Assembly: GCF_004362895.1 (NCBI RefSeq)
Contig: NZ_SNXI01000016.1
Location: forward strand, 1-64,000
Origin: Idiomarina aquatica
Lineage (GTDB): Bacteria; Pseudomonadota; Gammaproteobacteria; Enterobacterales; Alteromonadaceae
Direction: 5' to 3'
DNA length: 64,000 nucleotides
Shown here piece by piece: positions 18,887-28,626 of this stretch; within the stretch, counting starts at the first letter, position 1; every line of letters begins with the position of its first letter. The translations under genes and the position numbers were made by a program. A model generated the notes under the pieces. The model had not been told where the DNA came from. It searched no databases and saw only the letters and a list, made by a program, of their open reading frames with translations.

Positions 18887-20254
18887 ATGGCAAAAACAAA
18901 AACGGCGTATGTATGTAATGACTGTGGTGCAGACTTTCCGCGTTGGCTGGGGCAATGCACAGAGTGTAAAGCCTGGAACAGTCTGACTGAAGTACGCCTG
19001 AGTAATCCTAAAACGCATCCGCGGGTGGCCGAGCGTAGCGGCTTTGCCGGCGCCACACAGGCGCGTGTGCAAACCCTTAACGAAGTGTCACTGCAAGAAG
19101 TACCGCGTTTTAGCACCACCTTTAAAGAATTTGATCGGGTACTGGGCGGCGGCGTGGTGCCGGGATCTGCTATTTTAATCGGTGGCTCGCCCGGCGCTGG
19201 TAAGAGTACGCTGTTACTTCAAACTTTGTGCCGCCTGGCCGAAGGTAAACGCACCCTATATGTTACTGGCGAAGAGTCGTTGCAGCAGGTCGCGATGCGC
19301 GCTCAGCGGCTGTCGCTGCCGATGGATAAACTGCGCATGCTGGCCGAAACCTCGGTAGAAACCATTTGTCAGTTAGCTGACCAGGAGAAACCTGAAGTGA
19401 TGGTGATTGACTCGATACAGGTCATGCACCTGTCGGATGTCACGTCAGCTCCCGGCAGTGTCTCGCAAGTGCGCGAAACAGCCGCGTTTTTGACGCGTTA
19501 TGCGAAACAAAATGGCGTTGCCATTATTATGGTGGGTCATGTTACCAAAGACGGCAGTCTAGCCGGGCCTAAGGTGCTGGAGCATTGCATCGACTGTTCG
19601 GTTATTCTTGATGGCTCGTCAGACTCACGTTACCGCACCTTACGGGGTACCAAAAATCGCTTTGGCGCGGTTAACGAACTGGGTGTTTTTGCAATGACCG
19701 GCAGCGGCCTTAAAGAAGTATCCAACCCCTCAGCTATTTTCCTGCAACGTGGCGAAGAACAGGGCAATGGTTCAGTGGTTATGGTGGTATGGGAAGGCAC
19801 GCGGCCACTACTGGTAGAAATCCAGGCCTTGGTCGATTATTCGGCATTGGCCAATCCGCGCCGGGTTGCAGTAGGTTTGGAAGCAACGCGGTTAGCGCTG
19901 TTGTTAGCGGTATTGCATCGTCACGGCGGCTTGCAAATTTCTGATCAAGACGTGTTTGTGAACGTTGTCGGCGGCGTAAAAGTAACGGAAACCTCAGCTG
20001 ATATGGCGTTACTGTTGGCCATTGTGTCGAGTTTTAAAGGTGAACCGCTGCCGCGCGAGCTAATTGTGTTTGGCGAGGTGGGCCTGGCGGGCGAAATACG
20101 GCCCGTACCCAACGGCCTGGAGCGGCTGAACGAAGCGGCTAAACATGGTTTTAAGAAGGCGATTGTACCACTGGCAAATAAACCGAAAAATGCGCCTGAC
20201 GGCATGACTGTCGTCGGTGTTAAAAACTTACAAGAAGCGCTGGATGCGATTTAA
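18887..20254 (+). CDS. radA: DNA repair protein RadA
   Basis: A 455-residue RecA-related ATPase that extends heteroduplex during recombination and helps process branched intermediates. It starts with the four-cysteine zinc finger YVCNDCGADFPRWLGQCTEC (residues 7-26). Next come Walker A GGSPGAGKST near residue 101, the RadA-specific KNRFG motif (TKNRFGAVNE) near 259, and a C-terminal Lon-protease-like domain that includes the VNVVGGVKVTET strand. Length and order match E. coli RadA (460). The next gene starts inside its last codons (11-base overlap). Confidence 0.97.
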   Translation: MAKTKTAYVCNDCGADFPRWLGQCTECKAWNSLTEVRLSNPKTHPRVAERSGFAGATQARVQTLNEVSLQEVPRFSTTFKEFDRVLGGGVVPGSAILIGGSPGAGKSTLLLQTLCRLAEGKRTLYVTGEESLQQVAMRAQRLSLPMDKLRMLAETSVETICQLADQEKPEVMVIDSIQVMHLSDVTSAPGSVSQVRETAAFLTRYAKQNGVAIIMVGHVTKDGSLAGPKVLEHCIDCSVILDGSSDSRYRTLRGTKNRFGAVNELGVFAMTGSGLKEVSNPSAIFLQRGEEQGNGSVVMVVWEGTRPLLVEIQALVDYSALANPRRVAVGLEATRLALLLAVLHRHGGLQISDQDVFVNVVGGVKVTETSADMALLLAIVSSFKGEPLPRELIVFGEVGLAGEIRPVPNGLERLNEAAKHGFKKAIVPLANKPKNAPDGMTVVGVKNLQEALDAI

Positions 20255-21062
20255 ACGATACTGGTTGCTGGCGCTGGTGTTGGTTGTTACAACCGACACC
20301 AGCATAGCGCAGCAACAGCGCTGGGTATCGCTCAATCAATGTGTTGATCAGTTGCTGTTGCGCTGGGCGCCGCAACAACTGGTTGGGATTACTTACCTGA
20401 GCGCTGACGAGCCGCTGCTAAAAACAACAGCAGCCCAAGTTACTGCTCACAACGGCACGCTGGAGTCTATATTAGCGCTGCAGCCCTCGCGGGTTATCGC
20501 CACCGCATTTACTGATCCCCGCCTGGTTGAGCAGTTGCGCGAATACACGCAAGTCACGCGCTTAGCTCAACCGCAGAGTTGGGCTGATTATAAGCGCTGG
20601 CGGCAACAGCTGATTGAGCTGGGGCTGGAAGAACAGGTCAGTCAACACGCAGCTAAAACACGAGTTCAGCTGGCACGCCTGAAGAGTCAGCCACAACAGG
20701 TGGTTTTTGTTATGCCGAATCAGTGGAGCTGGGGTGAGGGCAGCTGGGCAGATACATTAATTAATCAGGCCGGCTGGCAGAATCTGAGTGCAGCCGAAGG
20801 GAGTGGGCTTGTTGCCCTGCAGCTGGAGCAATTGCTGCAATGGCAACCCGATACTGTGATTTTAGAGGGGTTTAGCGAAAATAGCTTTGCCCTGGCCAAT
20901 AGCTGGCGCCACCACCCGCTGCTTAAGCAATGGCTGCAACAACAACGCGTTACCGTCATCGATAGTGATAAAGCGGCATGCCCCGTAGTTAACATAGGGC
21001 TATATCTGGATGCTTTGGAACAAGTTCAACAACAACGAGTTAGCCATGACCCGACTACCTGA
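20244..21062 (+). CDS. Periplasmic binding protein of a BtuFCD-like ABC importer
   Basis: A 272-residue helical-backbone (type III) substrate-binding protein with a signal peptide (YWLLALVLVVTTDTSIAQ). The family start WVSLNQCVDQLLL, a GITYLS segment and a DTVILEG segment are typical of binding proteins for vitamin B12, haem or iron chelates. It is the first gene of a three-gene importer with overlapping starts. A GTG at 20217 extends the frame, but ATG 20244 places the signal peptide correctly. No cobalamin riboswitch, Fur box or TonB receptor is visible, so the cargo is undecided between B12 and an iron complex. Confidence 0.8.
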   Translation: MRFKRYWLLALVLVVTTDTSIAQQQRWVSLNQCVDQLLLRWAPQQLVGITYLSADEPLLKTTAAQVTAHNGTLESILALQPSRVIATAFTDPRLVEQLREYTQVTRLAQPQSWADYKRWRQQLIELGLEEQVSQHAAKTRVQLARLKSQPQQVVFVMPNQWSWGEGSWADTLINQAGWQNLSAAEGSGLVALQLEQLLQWQPDTVILEGFSENSFALANSWRHHPLLKQWLQQQRVTVIDSDKAACPVVNIGLYLDALEQVQQQRVSHDPTT

Positions 21063-22020
21063 CAGCCGTTGGCTGATGCTAGCGTTCAGCTTTATTTTAT
21101 TGAGTGTCTGGCACCTTAGCCAGGGGCCGGTAACGCTGCAAGTTACCGAGTTAAGTCAGTTACAGAAAACCATACTGCTGGATATTCGACTGCCTCGTTG
21201 GCTGCTTGTTATCGGCAATGGCATGGCACTGGGGCTTGCCGGAGCGACGTTACAGCTGCTACTGCGTAACCCACTGGCAGAGCCGGGGCTCATTGGTGTT
21301 TCGTCAATGTCAGCGCTGACCACGGTTGCAGTTTTATATTTTGGTATGTTGGGAATGTCCTCTTTTTTATTACCGCTGGTGGCGCTCGCCGGCGGCTTAC
21401 TCGGGTTGTTGGTGATTTTGTTGTTGGCGTGGCGACAACACGATGTTTACCGGGTTATTTTGGCCGGCGTAGCGGTGTCATCACTGGCTGCCGCGCTGAT
21501 GGGACTTATTCTGTATCTGGCACCCAATCCATTCGCATTTCAGGAATGGAGTTTGTGGACCCTGGGTACACTCGCGAACCGTAGTTGGTCACATTTATTG
21601 TTATTGCTCCCTTGCCTGGTGCTTGGTGTAGCGCTACTTGCCAGTGCCCGCCATTTATTGACCGCCTTAACCTTATCCGAGCAGACGGTTGCAACGCTGG
21701 GTTTTAAGCTGGTCAGCCAGCGCAATATGATTTTACTGGCTGTCGCGGTATTGGTGGCCGGTAGCGTGGTCAGTGCCGGTATCATCGGTTTTATCGGTTT
21801 GCTGGCGCCCCATTGTATTCGTTTGTTGGGTGAGCAGCACCCACAGCGAGTGCTGTGGTTAAGTGCGCCTGCCGGTGCCTTGTTGCTATTGAGTATGGAT
21901 ATTATCACGCGCGTGATCAGTGGGCCGCGCGAACTGCCCGTCGGTATAGTCGCTGCATTAGTGGGGGCGCCGCTGCTGATTGCGCTATTGATGCGTCAAT
22001 ATCGACAGCAGGTCATTTGA
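21046..22020 (+). CDS. ABC importer permease, FecCD/BtuC family
   Basis: A 324-residue inner-membrane protein with about ten hydrophobic segments. Family marks include RLPRWLLVIGNGMALGLAGA near residue 49, RNPLAEPGLIGVSS (the family N-P-L-A-x-P-x-x-L-G motif), and the late GFIGLLAPHCIRLLGEQHP segment that contacts the ATPase. The frame opens upstream at 21010, but ATG 21046 is favoured: it gives the usual length and overlaps the binding-protein gene by 17 bases. It forms the channel of the importer with its neighbours on both sides. Confidence 0.9.
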   Translation: MTRLPDSRWLMLAFSFILLSVWHLSQGPVTLQVTELSQLQKTILLDIRLPRWLLVIGNGMALGLAGATLQLLLRNPLAEPGLIGVSSMSALTTVAVLYFGMLGMSSFLLPLVALAGGLLGLLVILLLAWRQHDVYRVILAGVAVSSLAAALMGLILYLAPNPFAFQEWSLWTLGTLANRSWSHLLLLLPCLVLGVALLASARHLLTALTLSEQTVATLGFKLVSQRNMILLAVAVLVAGSVVSAGIIGFIGLLAPHCIRLLGEQHPQRVLWLSAPAGALLLLSMDIITRVISGPRELPVGIVAALVGAPLLIALLMRQYRQQVI

Positions 22021-22021
22021 T

Positions 22022-22780
22022 ATGGCGTTACTCGAACTTTGCGATATTCGTGTAGAGGGCTTGTCAGCACCAAGGTTGCAGAGTATCAATCTAACCCTGC
22101 ACAGCGGACAGTTAGTTGGTGTTATCGGTGCCAATGGAGCCGGCAAGAGTAGTTTGCTAAAAACTATTGCCGGGCTGTTAACGCCTGCCACGGGTCACGT
22201 TGCTATCGACCAGCAGCCGATGCAGCAAATGTCTGCCCGACAAAAAGCTGAAGTTATGGCTTACTTACCGCAACGGGAACAGCCGCAGTGGGATGTCAGC
22301 GTTATTGAATTGATAAAAATTGGTTTATTGCAGCATCGGCTGAGCCGCAGCGAGCAACAGCTTAGGATTGACCAGGTCGTCACTGAATGTGACTTAGTCG
22401 ACTTGTCAGCGCGTGCATTATCTACCTTATCGGGTGGCGAGCAGCAACGCGCACTGCTGGCACGGGCGTTAGTCGGACAACCGAAATTGTTGTTGTGCGA
22501 TGAGCCGACCAGTGCGCTGGATATTAATCATCAGCTACATACTATGCAATTACTGCAACAACGCAGCGGCCAGGGCCAGTTGGTACTTTGCTGTCTGCAT
22601 GATTTGCCACTAGCGGCACGTTTTTGTGATCAGTTGGTGTTATTAAACGAAGGCAAATTGATTGACGTTGGCGCGCCGGCTAAGGTGTTATCAGATGCTA
22701 ATTTAGCGCAGGTGTTTGGCATAAAAGCACAGTGGTTTTGTGAAGACAGCGGCGTGGCGTGGTTGCCACAGCCGCTGTGA
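22022..22780 (+). CDS. ABC importer ATPase, BtuD/FecE family
   Basis: A 252-residue ATPase that powers the importer. Walker A is GANGAGKSS (about residue 38), the Q-loop region is YLPQRE, the ABC signature is LSGGEQQRALLARAL near 140, and Walker B is LLLCDEPTSALD near 162, followed by the H-loop histidine in CLHDLPLA. The start lies one base past the permease stop. The 3' end is 11 bases from the end of the convergent ettA, with no terminator resolved between. Confidence 0.92.
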   Translation: MALLELCDIRVEGLSAPRLQSINLTLHSGQLVGVIGANGAGKSSLLKTIAGLLTPATGHVAIDQQPMQQMSARQKAEVMAYLPQREQPQWDVSVIELIKIGLLQHRLSRSEQQLRIDQVVTECDLVDLSARALSTLSGGEQQRALLARALVGQPKLLLCDEPTSALDINHQLHTMQLLQQRSGQGQLVLCCLHDLPLAARFCDQLVLLNEGKLIDVGAPAKVLSDANLAQVFGIKAQWFCEDSGVAWLPQPL

Positions 22781-22791
22781 GTAGAGCTTAA

Positions 22792-24456
22792 TTAACCAAT
22801 CGGCTTATATTTAATGCGGTGTGGCTCCATTGCCTGCTCACCGAACTTATCTTTCATGTAGGCTTCATAGTCACTGTAGTTACCTTCGTAGAAGACCACT
22901 TCGCCTTCGTCACGGTAATCCAGAATATGGGTTGCGATACGGTCAAGGAACCAACGGTCGTGCGAGATGACCATGACTGAACCCGGGAATTCCAGAATCG
23001 CTTCTTCCAGCGCGCGTAAGGTTTCGACATCGAGGTCGTTGGTTGGCTCATCCAGCAACAGCACGTTGCCACCCGCTCGCAATAACTTAGCCAGGTGAAC
23101 GCGGTTGCGCTCACCACCTGATAACTCGCCAATACGTTTTTGCTGGTCGGTGCCGCGGAAGTTAAAGCGACCAACGTACGCGCGGCCATTAACTTCAAAG
23201 TTACCAATTTTAAGGATATCGTTACCGTCGGTGATTTCCTGGAATACCGTTTTGCTGTCATCCATGTCATCGCGGAACTGATCAACGCTGGCTAATTCAA
23301 CGGTTTCACCTATCTCGATGGAGCCGCTATCCGGTTGTTCCTGACCACTGATCATGCGGAATAAGGTTGATTTACCGGCACCGTTTGGACCAATGATACC
23401 GACGATAGCGCCTTTCGGTACGCTAAAGCTCAGGTTGTCGATAAGCTGACGGTTTTCGTAGGCTTTGCTAATACCGTTAACGTCGATAACTTTATCACCC
23501 AAGCGTGGACCGGGCGGAATGAACAGTTCGTTAGTTTCGTTACGTTTTTGGTAATCACCGCTTTGCAATTCTTCAAAGCGGTTAAGACGTGCCTTGCTTT
23601 TAGCCTGGCGGCCTTTCGGGTTAGTGCGTACCCACTCCAGCTCTTGTTTGATGGTGCGTTGGCGCGCTTTTTCCTGGCGCTCTTCCTGTTCCAGGCGTTT
23701 CTCTTTTTGCTCCAGCCAGCTGGAGTAGTTGCCTTCCCAGGGGATGCCATAACCACGGTCCAGCTCCAGGATCCAGCCGGCAACATTGTCGAGGAAATAA
23801 CGGTCGTGGGTAATGGCTACCACGGTACCGTTGTAATCGTGCAGGAAGCGCTCCAGCCAGGCTACAGATTCAGCATCTAAGTGGTTAGTTGGTTCGTCCA
23901 GCAACAACATGTCAGGTTTGGACAGCAGCAGGCGGCAAATGGCTACGCGGCGACGTTCACCACCGGATAAGTTGCCAATTTTAGCATCCCATTGTGGTAA
24001 CCGCAGGGCATCCGCTGCACGCTCCAGAATGTTATCAATATTGTGGCCGTCTTTCGCCTGCAATAATGCCTCTAACTCGCCTTGTTCTTTTGATAGTGCG
24101 TCAAAGTCAGCGTTTTCATCCGCATAGGCAGCGTAAATCTCATCCAGCCGGGTTAGCGCCTCTTTAACATCGGCAACGGCTTCTTCAACCGTTGCTTTTA
24201 CGGTTTTTTCTTCGTCCAGCTGCGGCTCTTGCGGCAGATAGCCAATTTTAATACCGGCTAGCGGGCGCGCTTCGCCCTCAAAGTCCTGATCAACGCCGGC
24301 CATAATGCGCAGTAGCGTTGATTTACCAGCACCGTTTAAACCGAGTACGCCGATTTTAGCGCCCGGGAAAAATGATAATGAAATATCTTTTAGAATCGTC
24401 TTTTTGGGGGGAACAACCTTGCTCACCCGCGACATAGAATAAATGTATTGCGCCAT
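22792..24456 (-). CDS. ettA: Energy-dependent translational throttle protein EttA
   Basis: A 554-residue ABC-F protein (E. coli EttA 555) that binds the ribosomal E site and gates entry into elongation according to the ADP/ATP ratio. There are two ATPase domains, with Walker A GLNGAGKST near residue 40 and GPNGAGKST near 355, signatures LSGGERRRVA and LSGGERNRVHLA, and two Walker B segments, each ending in DEPTN. Between them lies the charged P-site tRNA-interaction motif (about residues 242-325). The N-terminus MAQYIYSMSRVSKVVPPKK is the EttA subfamily mark. It has no membrane parts and is unrelated in function to the importer next door. Confidence 0.96.
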   Translation of the reverse strand: MAQYIYSMSRVSKVVPPKKTILKDISLSFFPGAKIGVLGLNGAGKSTLLRIMAGVDQDFEGEARPLAGIKIGYLPQEPQLDEEKTVKATVEEAVADVKEALTRLDEIYAAYADENADFDALSKEQGELEALLQAKDGHNIDNILERAADALRLPQWDAKIGNLSGGERRRVAICRLLLSKPDMLLLDEPTNHLDAESVAWLERFLHDYNGTVVAITHDRYFLDNVAGWILELDRGYGIPWEGNYSSWLEQKEKRLEQEERQEKARQRTIKQELEWVRTNPKGRQAKSKARLNRFEELQSGDYQKRNETNELFIPPGPRLGDKVIDVNGISKAYENRQLIDNLSFSVPKGAIVGIIGPNGAGKSTLFRMISGQEQPDSGSIEIGETVELASVDQFRDDMDDSKTVFQEITDGNDILKIGNFEVNGRAYVGRFNFRGTDQQKRIGELSGGERNRVHLAKLLRAGGNVLLLDEPTNDLDVETLRALEEAILEFPGSVMVISHDRWFLDRIATHILDYRDEGEVVFYEGNYSDYEAYMKDKFGEQAMEPHRIKYKPIG

Positions 24457-24652
24457 GCGACGAACAATCCTTGCATTGCTGTAAAAAGTTGTCCCTAGTT
24501 TAATGCCAAATGGGGTAAATGCCCAAATTTGTTTGATGAGTCTAACTAGGCATTAGTTGTCGTTTTAGGTTAAAATGGCGGCACTATTGAGTCGTTAAGA
24601 TTCGCAGTCATGATGGAAGTTAGCCATCGCAAACCGTTAAGTGGGAGCTGTA

Positions 24653-25909
24653 ATGCAAAAATCGCAACACAATATCGCTGAATTTGATGCTGAACTTTGG
24701 GACGCTATGAGCAAAGAAGTCGAGCGTCAGGAGCAACACATTGAACTGATCGCATCAGAAAACTACACCAGCCAGCGTGTGATGGAAGCTCAAGGCTCGC
24801 AGTTAACGAATAAGTATGCCGAGGGTTATCCGCATAAACGCTACTATGGTGGCTGTGAATACGTTGATATCGTAGAGGACCTGGCGATTGAGCGCGCCAA
24901 AGAGCTATTCGGCGCCAAGTACGCTAACGTACAACCGCACTCGGGTTCACAAGCCAACACGGCTGCGTTTATGGCGTTGATGGAAGCCGGTGATACTTTT
25001 CTGGGTATGAGCCTGGCGCATGGTGGCCACTTAACTCACGGTTCAAGTGTTAACTTCTCGGGCAAACTCTATAACGCGGTGGCTTATGGTCTTTCCGAAG
25101 AGACTGGCGAAATTGATTACGAAGAAGTTGAGCGTTTAGCTAAAGAACACCAGCCTAAAGTTATTGTTGCAGGTTTTTCAGCCTATTCCGGTATTGTCGA
25201 CTGGCAGCGTTTTCGCGAAATTGCTGATGCAGTCGGCGCCTATTTATTGGTTGATATGGCACACGTTGCCGGTTTGGTTGCCGCAGGTGTTTATCCTAGC
25301 CCAATACCATTCGCAGACGTGGTCACCACCACCACACACAAAACGTTAGCCGGACCGCGTAGCGGCCTGATTTTGTCGGGTAAAGACGACGAAAAACTGC
25401 ACAAGAAATTGAACAGTGCGGTATTCCCGGGCAATCAGGGTGGTCCACTGATGCACGTGATTGCGGCTAAAGCGGTCGCATTCAAAGAAGCCTTGCAGCC
25501 TGAGTTTAAGAGCTATCAAGAGCAGGTGCTGAAAAATGCCAACGTGATGGTCGAAACACTGCAGCAGCGTGGTTATAAAATTGTTTCAAACGGTACTCAG
25601 AATCATCTGTTCCTGGTCGATTTGATCGATAAGGATATCACCGGTAAAGATGCTGATGCGGCCTTAGGTCGTGCGTTTATCACGGTCAATAAAAATGCTG
25701 TGCCTAATGACCCGCGGTCGCCGTTTGTGACCTCAGGGTTACGTCTGGGAACACCGGCCATTACCCGTCGCGGTTTTAAAGATGCTGAGGCAAAACAGGT
25801 GGCAAACTGGATTTGTGATGTCTTAGACGATATTAACAACGAAGATACGATCAACGCAGTGCGTGAACAGGTTAAAGCGCTGTGTGCAAATTTTCCGGTT
25901 TATAAATAA
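24653..25909 (+). CDS. glyA: Serine hydroxymethyltransferase
   Basis: A PLP enzyme of 418 residues (E. coli GlyA 417) that interconverts serine and glycine and feeds one-carbon units to folate. The PLP lysine is in [14 protein letters not shown] near residue 229. The substrate loop [11 protein letters not shown] and the [18 protein letters not shown] block are intact. A GTG at 24641 is in frame, but ATG 24653 with GGGAG 6-11 bases upstream is the natural start. A 5-bp GATGG/CCATC hairpin lies in the leader at about 24612-24628. nrdR follows after 26 bases. Confidence 0.98.
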   Translation: MQKSQHNIAEFDAELWDAMSKEVERQEQHIELIASENYTSQRVMEAQGSQLTNKYAEGYPHKRYYGGCEYVDIVEDLAIERAKELFGAKYANVQPHSGSQANTAAFMALMEAGDTFLGMSLAHGGHLTHGSSVNFSGKLYNAVAYGLSEETGEIDYEEVERLAKEHQPKVIVAGFSAYSGIVDWQRFREIADAVGAYLLVDMAHVAGLVAAGVYPSPIPFADVVTTTTHKTLAGPRSGLILSGKDDEKLHKKLNSAVFPGNQGGPLMHVIAAKAVAFKEALQPEFKSYQEQVLKNANVMVETLQQRGYKIVSNGTQNHLFLVDLIDKDITGKDADAALGRAFITVNKNAVPNDPRSPFVTSGLRLGTPAITRRGFKDAEAKQVANWICDVLDDINNEDTINAVREQVKALCANFPVYK

Positions 25910-25935
25910 CGCGGTAAGCTAAACGGAGAACACCG

Positions 25936-26385
25936 ATGCACTGTCCATTTTGCGGCACCCAAGACACTAAAGTGATTGATTCGCGACTGGTCGCGGATGG
26001 AGCATCGGTGCGCCGGCGGCGTGAGTGTAATCACTGCAAGGAGCGTTTTACCACGTTCGAAACGGCTGAGTTGATTATGCCGCGAGTGATTAAGTCTGAC
26101 GGTAGCCGGGAACCCTTTAACGAAGATAAACTTCGCAATGGCTTGCTAAGAGCATTGGAAAAACGTCCGGTGAGCCTGGAACTGATGGAACAGGCGATTA
26201 ATAAAATTAAGTCAGCCATACGTGCTACCGGTGAACGCGAAATCAGTAGCGACTTCATTGGTAATCAGGTAATGGATAACCTCAAGCAAATTGATAAAGT
26301 GGCTTATGTTCGCTTTGCTTCTGTCTATCGCTCGTTTGAGGATATTCGCGAGTTTGGCGAGGAGATAGCGCGCCTTAATGATTAG
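25936..26385 (+). CDS. nrdR: Transcriptional repressor NrdR
   Basis: A 149-residue regulator (the exact usual length) that represses ribonucleotide reductase genes in response to dATP/ATP. The N-terminal zinc ribbon has CPFCG (residues 3-7) and CNHC (31-34). The ATP-cone domain follows (about 49-139), with [15 protein letters not shown] at its start. It heads the riboflavin run: the ribD start overlaps its stop by 8 bases, a conserved nrdR-rib arrangement. No NrdR box is seen in the window. Confidence 0.97.
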   Translation: MHCPFCGTQDTKVIDSRLVADGASVRRRRECNHCKERFTTFETAELIMPRVIKSDGSREPFNEDKLRNGLLRALEKRPVSLELMEQAINKIKSAIRATGEREISSDFIGNQVMDNLKQIDKVAYVRFASVYRSFEDIREFGEEIARLND

Positions 26386-27505
26386 CGAGCAAAGTCAGCT
26401 TGACCACCAGATGATGCATCGGGCGCTGGAACTCGGGCGTCGCGGCATCCTGACCACGTCGCCAAATCCAGCAGTCGGTTGTGTATTAACGCAAAATAAC
26501 CGTATTGTCGGCGAAGGCTGGCACCAACAAGCCGGGCAAGCTCATGCCGAGGTGAATGCCATCACTGCGGCCGGCGCCGAGGCGAAAGGTGCTACCGCTT
26601 ATGTCACCCTTGAACCCTGCAGTCACTTTGGCCGCACCCCACCGTGCGTTAATGCATTGATTGATGCTCAGGTTAAGCGTGTGGTGGTGGCGATGCAGGA
26701 TCCTAACCCGCAGGTTGCGGGAACCGGTATTGCCAATTTGCAGAAGGCCGGAATTGAAGTGCAGGTTGGTGTGTTAGAAGCCGCCGCGAAAGCCTTAAAT
26801 CCGGGCTTTATTCACCGCATGACGACCCAATTGCCGCTGTTACGATTAAAAATGGCAACCTCGTTAGATGCCAGAACCGCATTAGCCAATGGCAAAAGTC
26901 AGTGGATTACCTCAGCGGCCGCGCGCTCAGATGTACAATTTTGGCGTGCCCAGGCCGATGCAATTTTGACCGGTGCTGATACGGTACTGGCAGATAATCC
27001 AAGGTTAACGGTGCGGGCAGAACAGTGGCCGGCGACGAGAGAGCTGCCGACGCCGCTAAAACAGCCGATTCGGGTAGTCATTGACGGCCAGAATCGTATT
27101 CATGACGATTTGCAATTATTTGCCTCAGAGGCACCGGTATGGTTAATACGCCATACTGAGGCTAATGCCAGCCGCCATCCGCATTGCCACCAGATCATCG
27201 TTAAAAAGACCGCTGATAATAAAATAGATTTACATGATGCCATGCTGGAGCTGGCGCTGCGCGAGGTTAATTTAGTCTGGACTGAATGTGGTGCGAGCCT
27301 GGCCGGTGCGTTGTTGCAACAACAGCTGGTGCAGCAACTGTTTTTATATCAATCCACGCAGCTATTAGGCCCGACTGCCAGGGCTGCTTTGGAGCTCGGG
27401 GAATTTACAGAACTGTCTCAAGCGCCGCAATTTATCATCACAGATCGGCGCACTATTGGCAGCGATAATCGTATTATTGCGACGCCAAAACAGGAACAAA
27501 AATAA
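26378..27505 (+). CDS. ribD: Bifunctional riboflavin deaminase/reductase
   Basis: A 375-residue two-domain enzyme performing the second and third steps of riboflavin synthesis. The N-terminal deaminase domain has HAEVNAI (zinc His and catalytic Glu near residue 54) and [11 protein letters not shown] (zinc Cys pair). The C-terminal reductase domain (from about 150) begins [14 protein letters not shown] and includes the [23 protein letters not shown] segment. ATG 26378 overlaps nrdR by 8 bases. The gene that usually follows, ribE (riboflavin synthase), is absent; ribBX comes 8 bases later. Confidence 0.97.
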   Translation: MISEQSQLDHQMMHRALELGRRGILTTSPNPAVGCVLTQNNRIVGEGWHQQAGQAHAEVNAITAAGAEAKGATAYVTLEPCSHFGRTPPCVNALIDAQVKRVVVAMQDPNPQVAGTGIANLQKAGIEVQVGVLEAAAKALNPGFIHRMTTQLPLLRLKMATSLDARTALANGKSQWITSAAARSDVQFWRAQADAILTGADTVLADNPRLTVRAEQWPATRELPTPLKQPIRVVIDGQNRIHDDLQLFASEAPVWLIRHTEANASRHPHCHQIIVKKTADNKIDLHDAMLELALREVNLVWTECGASLAGALLQQQLVQQLFLYQSTQLLGPTARAALELGEFTELSQAPQFIITDRRTIGSDNRIIATPKQEQK

Positions 27506-27513
27506 GGGTAACT

Positions 27514-28626
27514 ATGTCACTGCATACCACAGAAGAAATTATTGAAGATATTCGTCAGGGCAAAATGGTTATCCTGATGGATGACGAAGACCGTGAAAAT
27601 GAAGGTGATTTAATTATCGCAGCGGACTGTGTTACACCCGAAGCGGTTAATTTTATGGCACGCTACGGCCGCGGTTTGATTTGCCTGACGTTAACGGAAG
27701 AGCGTTGTAAACAACTGAACCTGCCACTTATGGTCGACAAAAATAACGCACCTTATGCGACTAACTTTACGGTTTCTATCGAAGCTGCGGAAGGCGTGAC
27801 CACCGGAATTTCAGCGGCCGATCGGGCTAAAACGGTTAAAGATGCGGTGGCCAAAGATGCGAAACCTGAAGATCTGGTGATGCCGGGTCACATTTTCCCG
27901 CTAAAAGCCAAGCAGGGTGGGGTATTGAACCGCGCCGGTCACACCGAAGCGGGTTGTGACCTGGCCAGGCTGGCAGGCTTTGAGCCGGCCTCGGTTATCG
28001 TTGAAGTACTCAACGAAGACGGCACCATGGCGCGTCGCCCGGATTTAGAAAAGTTCGCCACAGAGCATGATATTAAAATCGGCACCATCGCAGATTTGAT
28101 CGAGTATCGCTCGATGAAAGAAAAAACCGTGACCCGGGTTGCTGAATGTCGGTTACCGACCAGTGCCGGTGAATTTACCCTGGTAACTTATCAGGACTCG
28201 ATTGATCAACAGGTTCACCATGCTTTGGTGCATGGCGACATCGACGCAGACAAGCCGACCAATGTTCGGGTGCATTTGCAGGACACCTTTCACGATACCT
28301 TGCTAACAGAGCGTGCCGCAAAACGTAGCTGGCCAATTTACAAAGCGATGAAATATCTGGCAGAACACGACGGCGTGCTGGTTATTATTGGTCGTCAGCA
28401 AACCGCTGATGATATCATCGCGCAGGTAAAAGAGTTTGAAGCGCAGGATCAAGGCGAGCAAAAACCGACGGCGTCAGCCTCAAATGCGTCGCGCAACGTG
28501 GGTGTGGGTTCGCAAATTCTGGCCGACCTGGGTATTCATCAAATGCACTTGATGAGCTCACCTAAACGCTACTCGGCGTTGTCAGGGTTTGGTCTTGAAG
28601 TTGTCGACTTTATCGAAGATAAGTAA
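27514..28626 (+). CDS. ribBX: DHBP synthase fused to a degenerate GTP cyclohydrolase II domain (RibBX)
   Basis: A 370-residue protein. The N-terminal half is a complete RibB, which makes 3,4-dihydroxybutanone 4-phosphate from ribulose 5-phosphate: [12 protein letters not shown] (residues 23-34) and the [13 protein letters not shown] active-site block. The C-terminal half aligns with RibA ([12 protein letters not shown] onward) but lacks the zinc-binding cysteine cluster and the catalytic SRRCDCG-type segment. GTP cyclohydrolase activity is therefore not expected. This matches RibBX as described in Shewanella, where RibB is the active part. It is the last gene of the nrdR-ribD-ribBX run, and its 3' end overlaps the convergent panE by 58 bases. 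Confidence 0.9.
   Translation: MSLHTTEEIIEDIRQGKMVILMDDEDRENEGDLIIAADCVTPEAVNFMARYGRGLICLTLTEERCKQLNLPLMVDKNNAPYATNFTVSIEAAEGVTTGISAADRAKTVKDAVAKDAKPEDLVMPGHIFPLKAKQGGVLNRAGHTEAGCDLARLAGFEPASVIVEVLNEDGTMARRPDLEKFATEHDIKIGTIADLIEYRSMKEKTVTRVAECRLPTSAGEFTLVTYQDSIDQQVHHALVHGDIDADKPTNVRVHLQDTFHDTLLTERAAKRSWPIYKAMKYLAEHDGVLVIIGRQQTADDIIAQVKEFEAQDQGEQKPTASASNASRNVGVGSQILADLGIHQMHLMSSPKRYSALSGFGLEVVDFIEDK

Noticed and set aside
22022-24456. EttA considered as a second ATPase of the neighbouring importer
   Set aside because: It is on the other strand, has two fused ATPase domains with the ABC-F linker and no partner permease; it is a ribosome factor.
24629-24644. PurR-box-like sequence (CGCAAACCGTT) in the glyA leader
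   Set aside because: Only a partial match to the palindromic consensus, with the central CG changed and the right half poor; not enough to call an operator.
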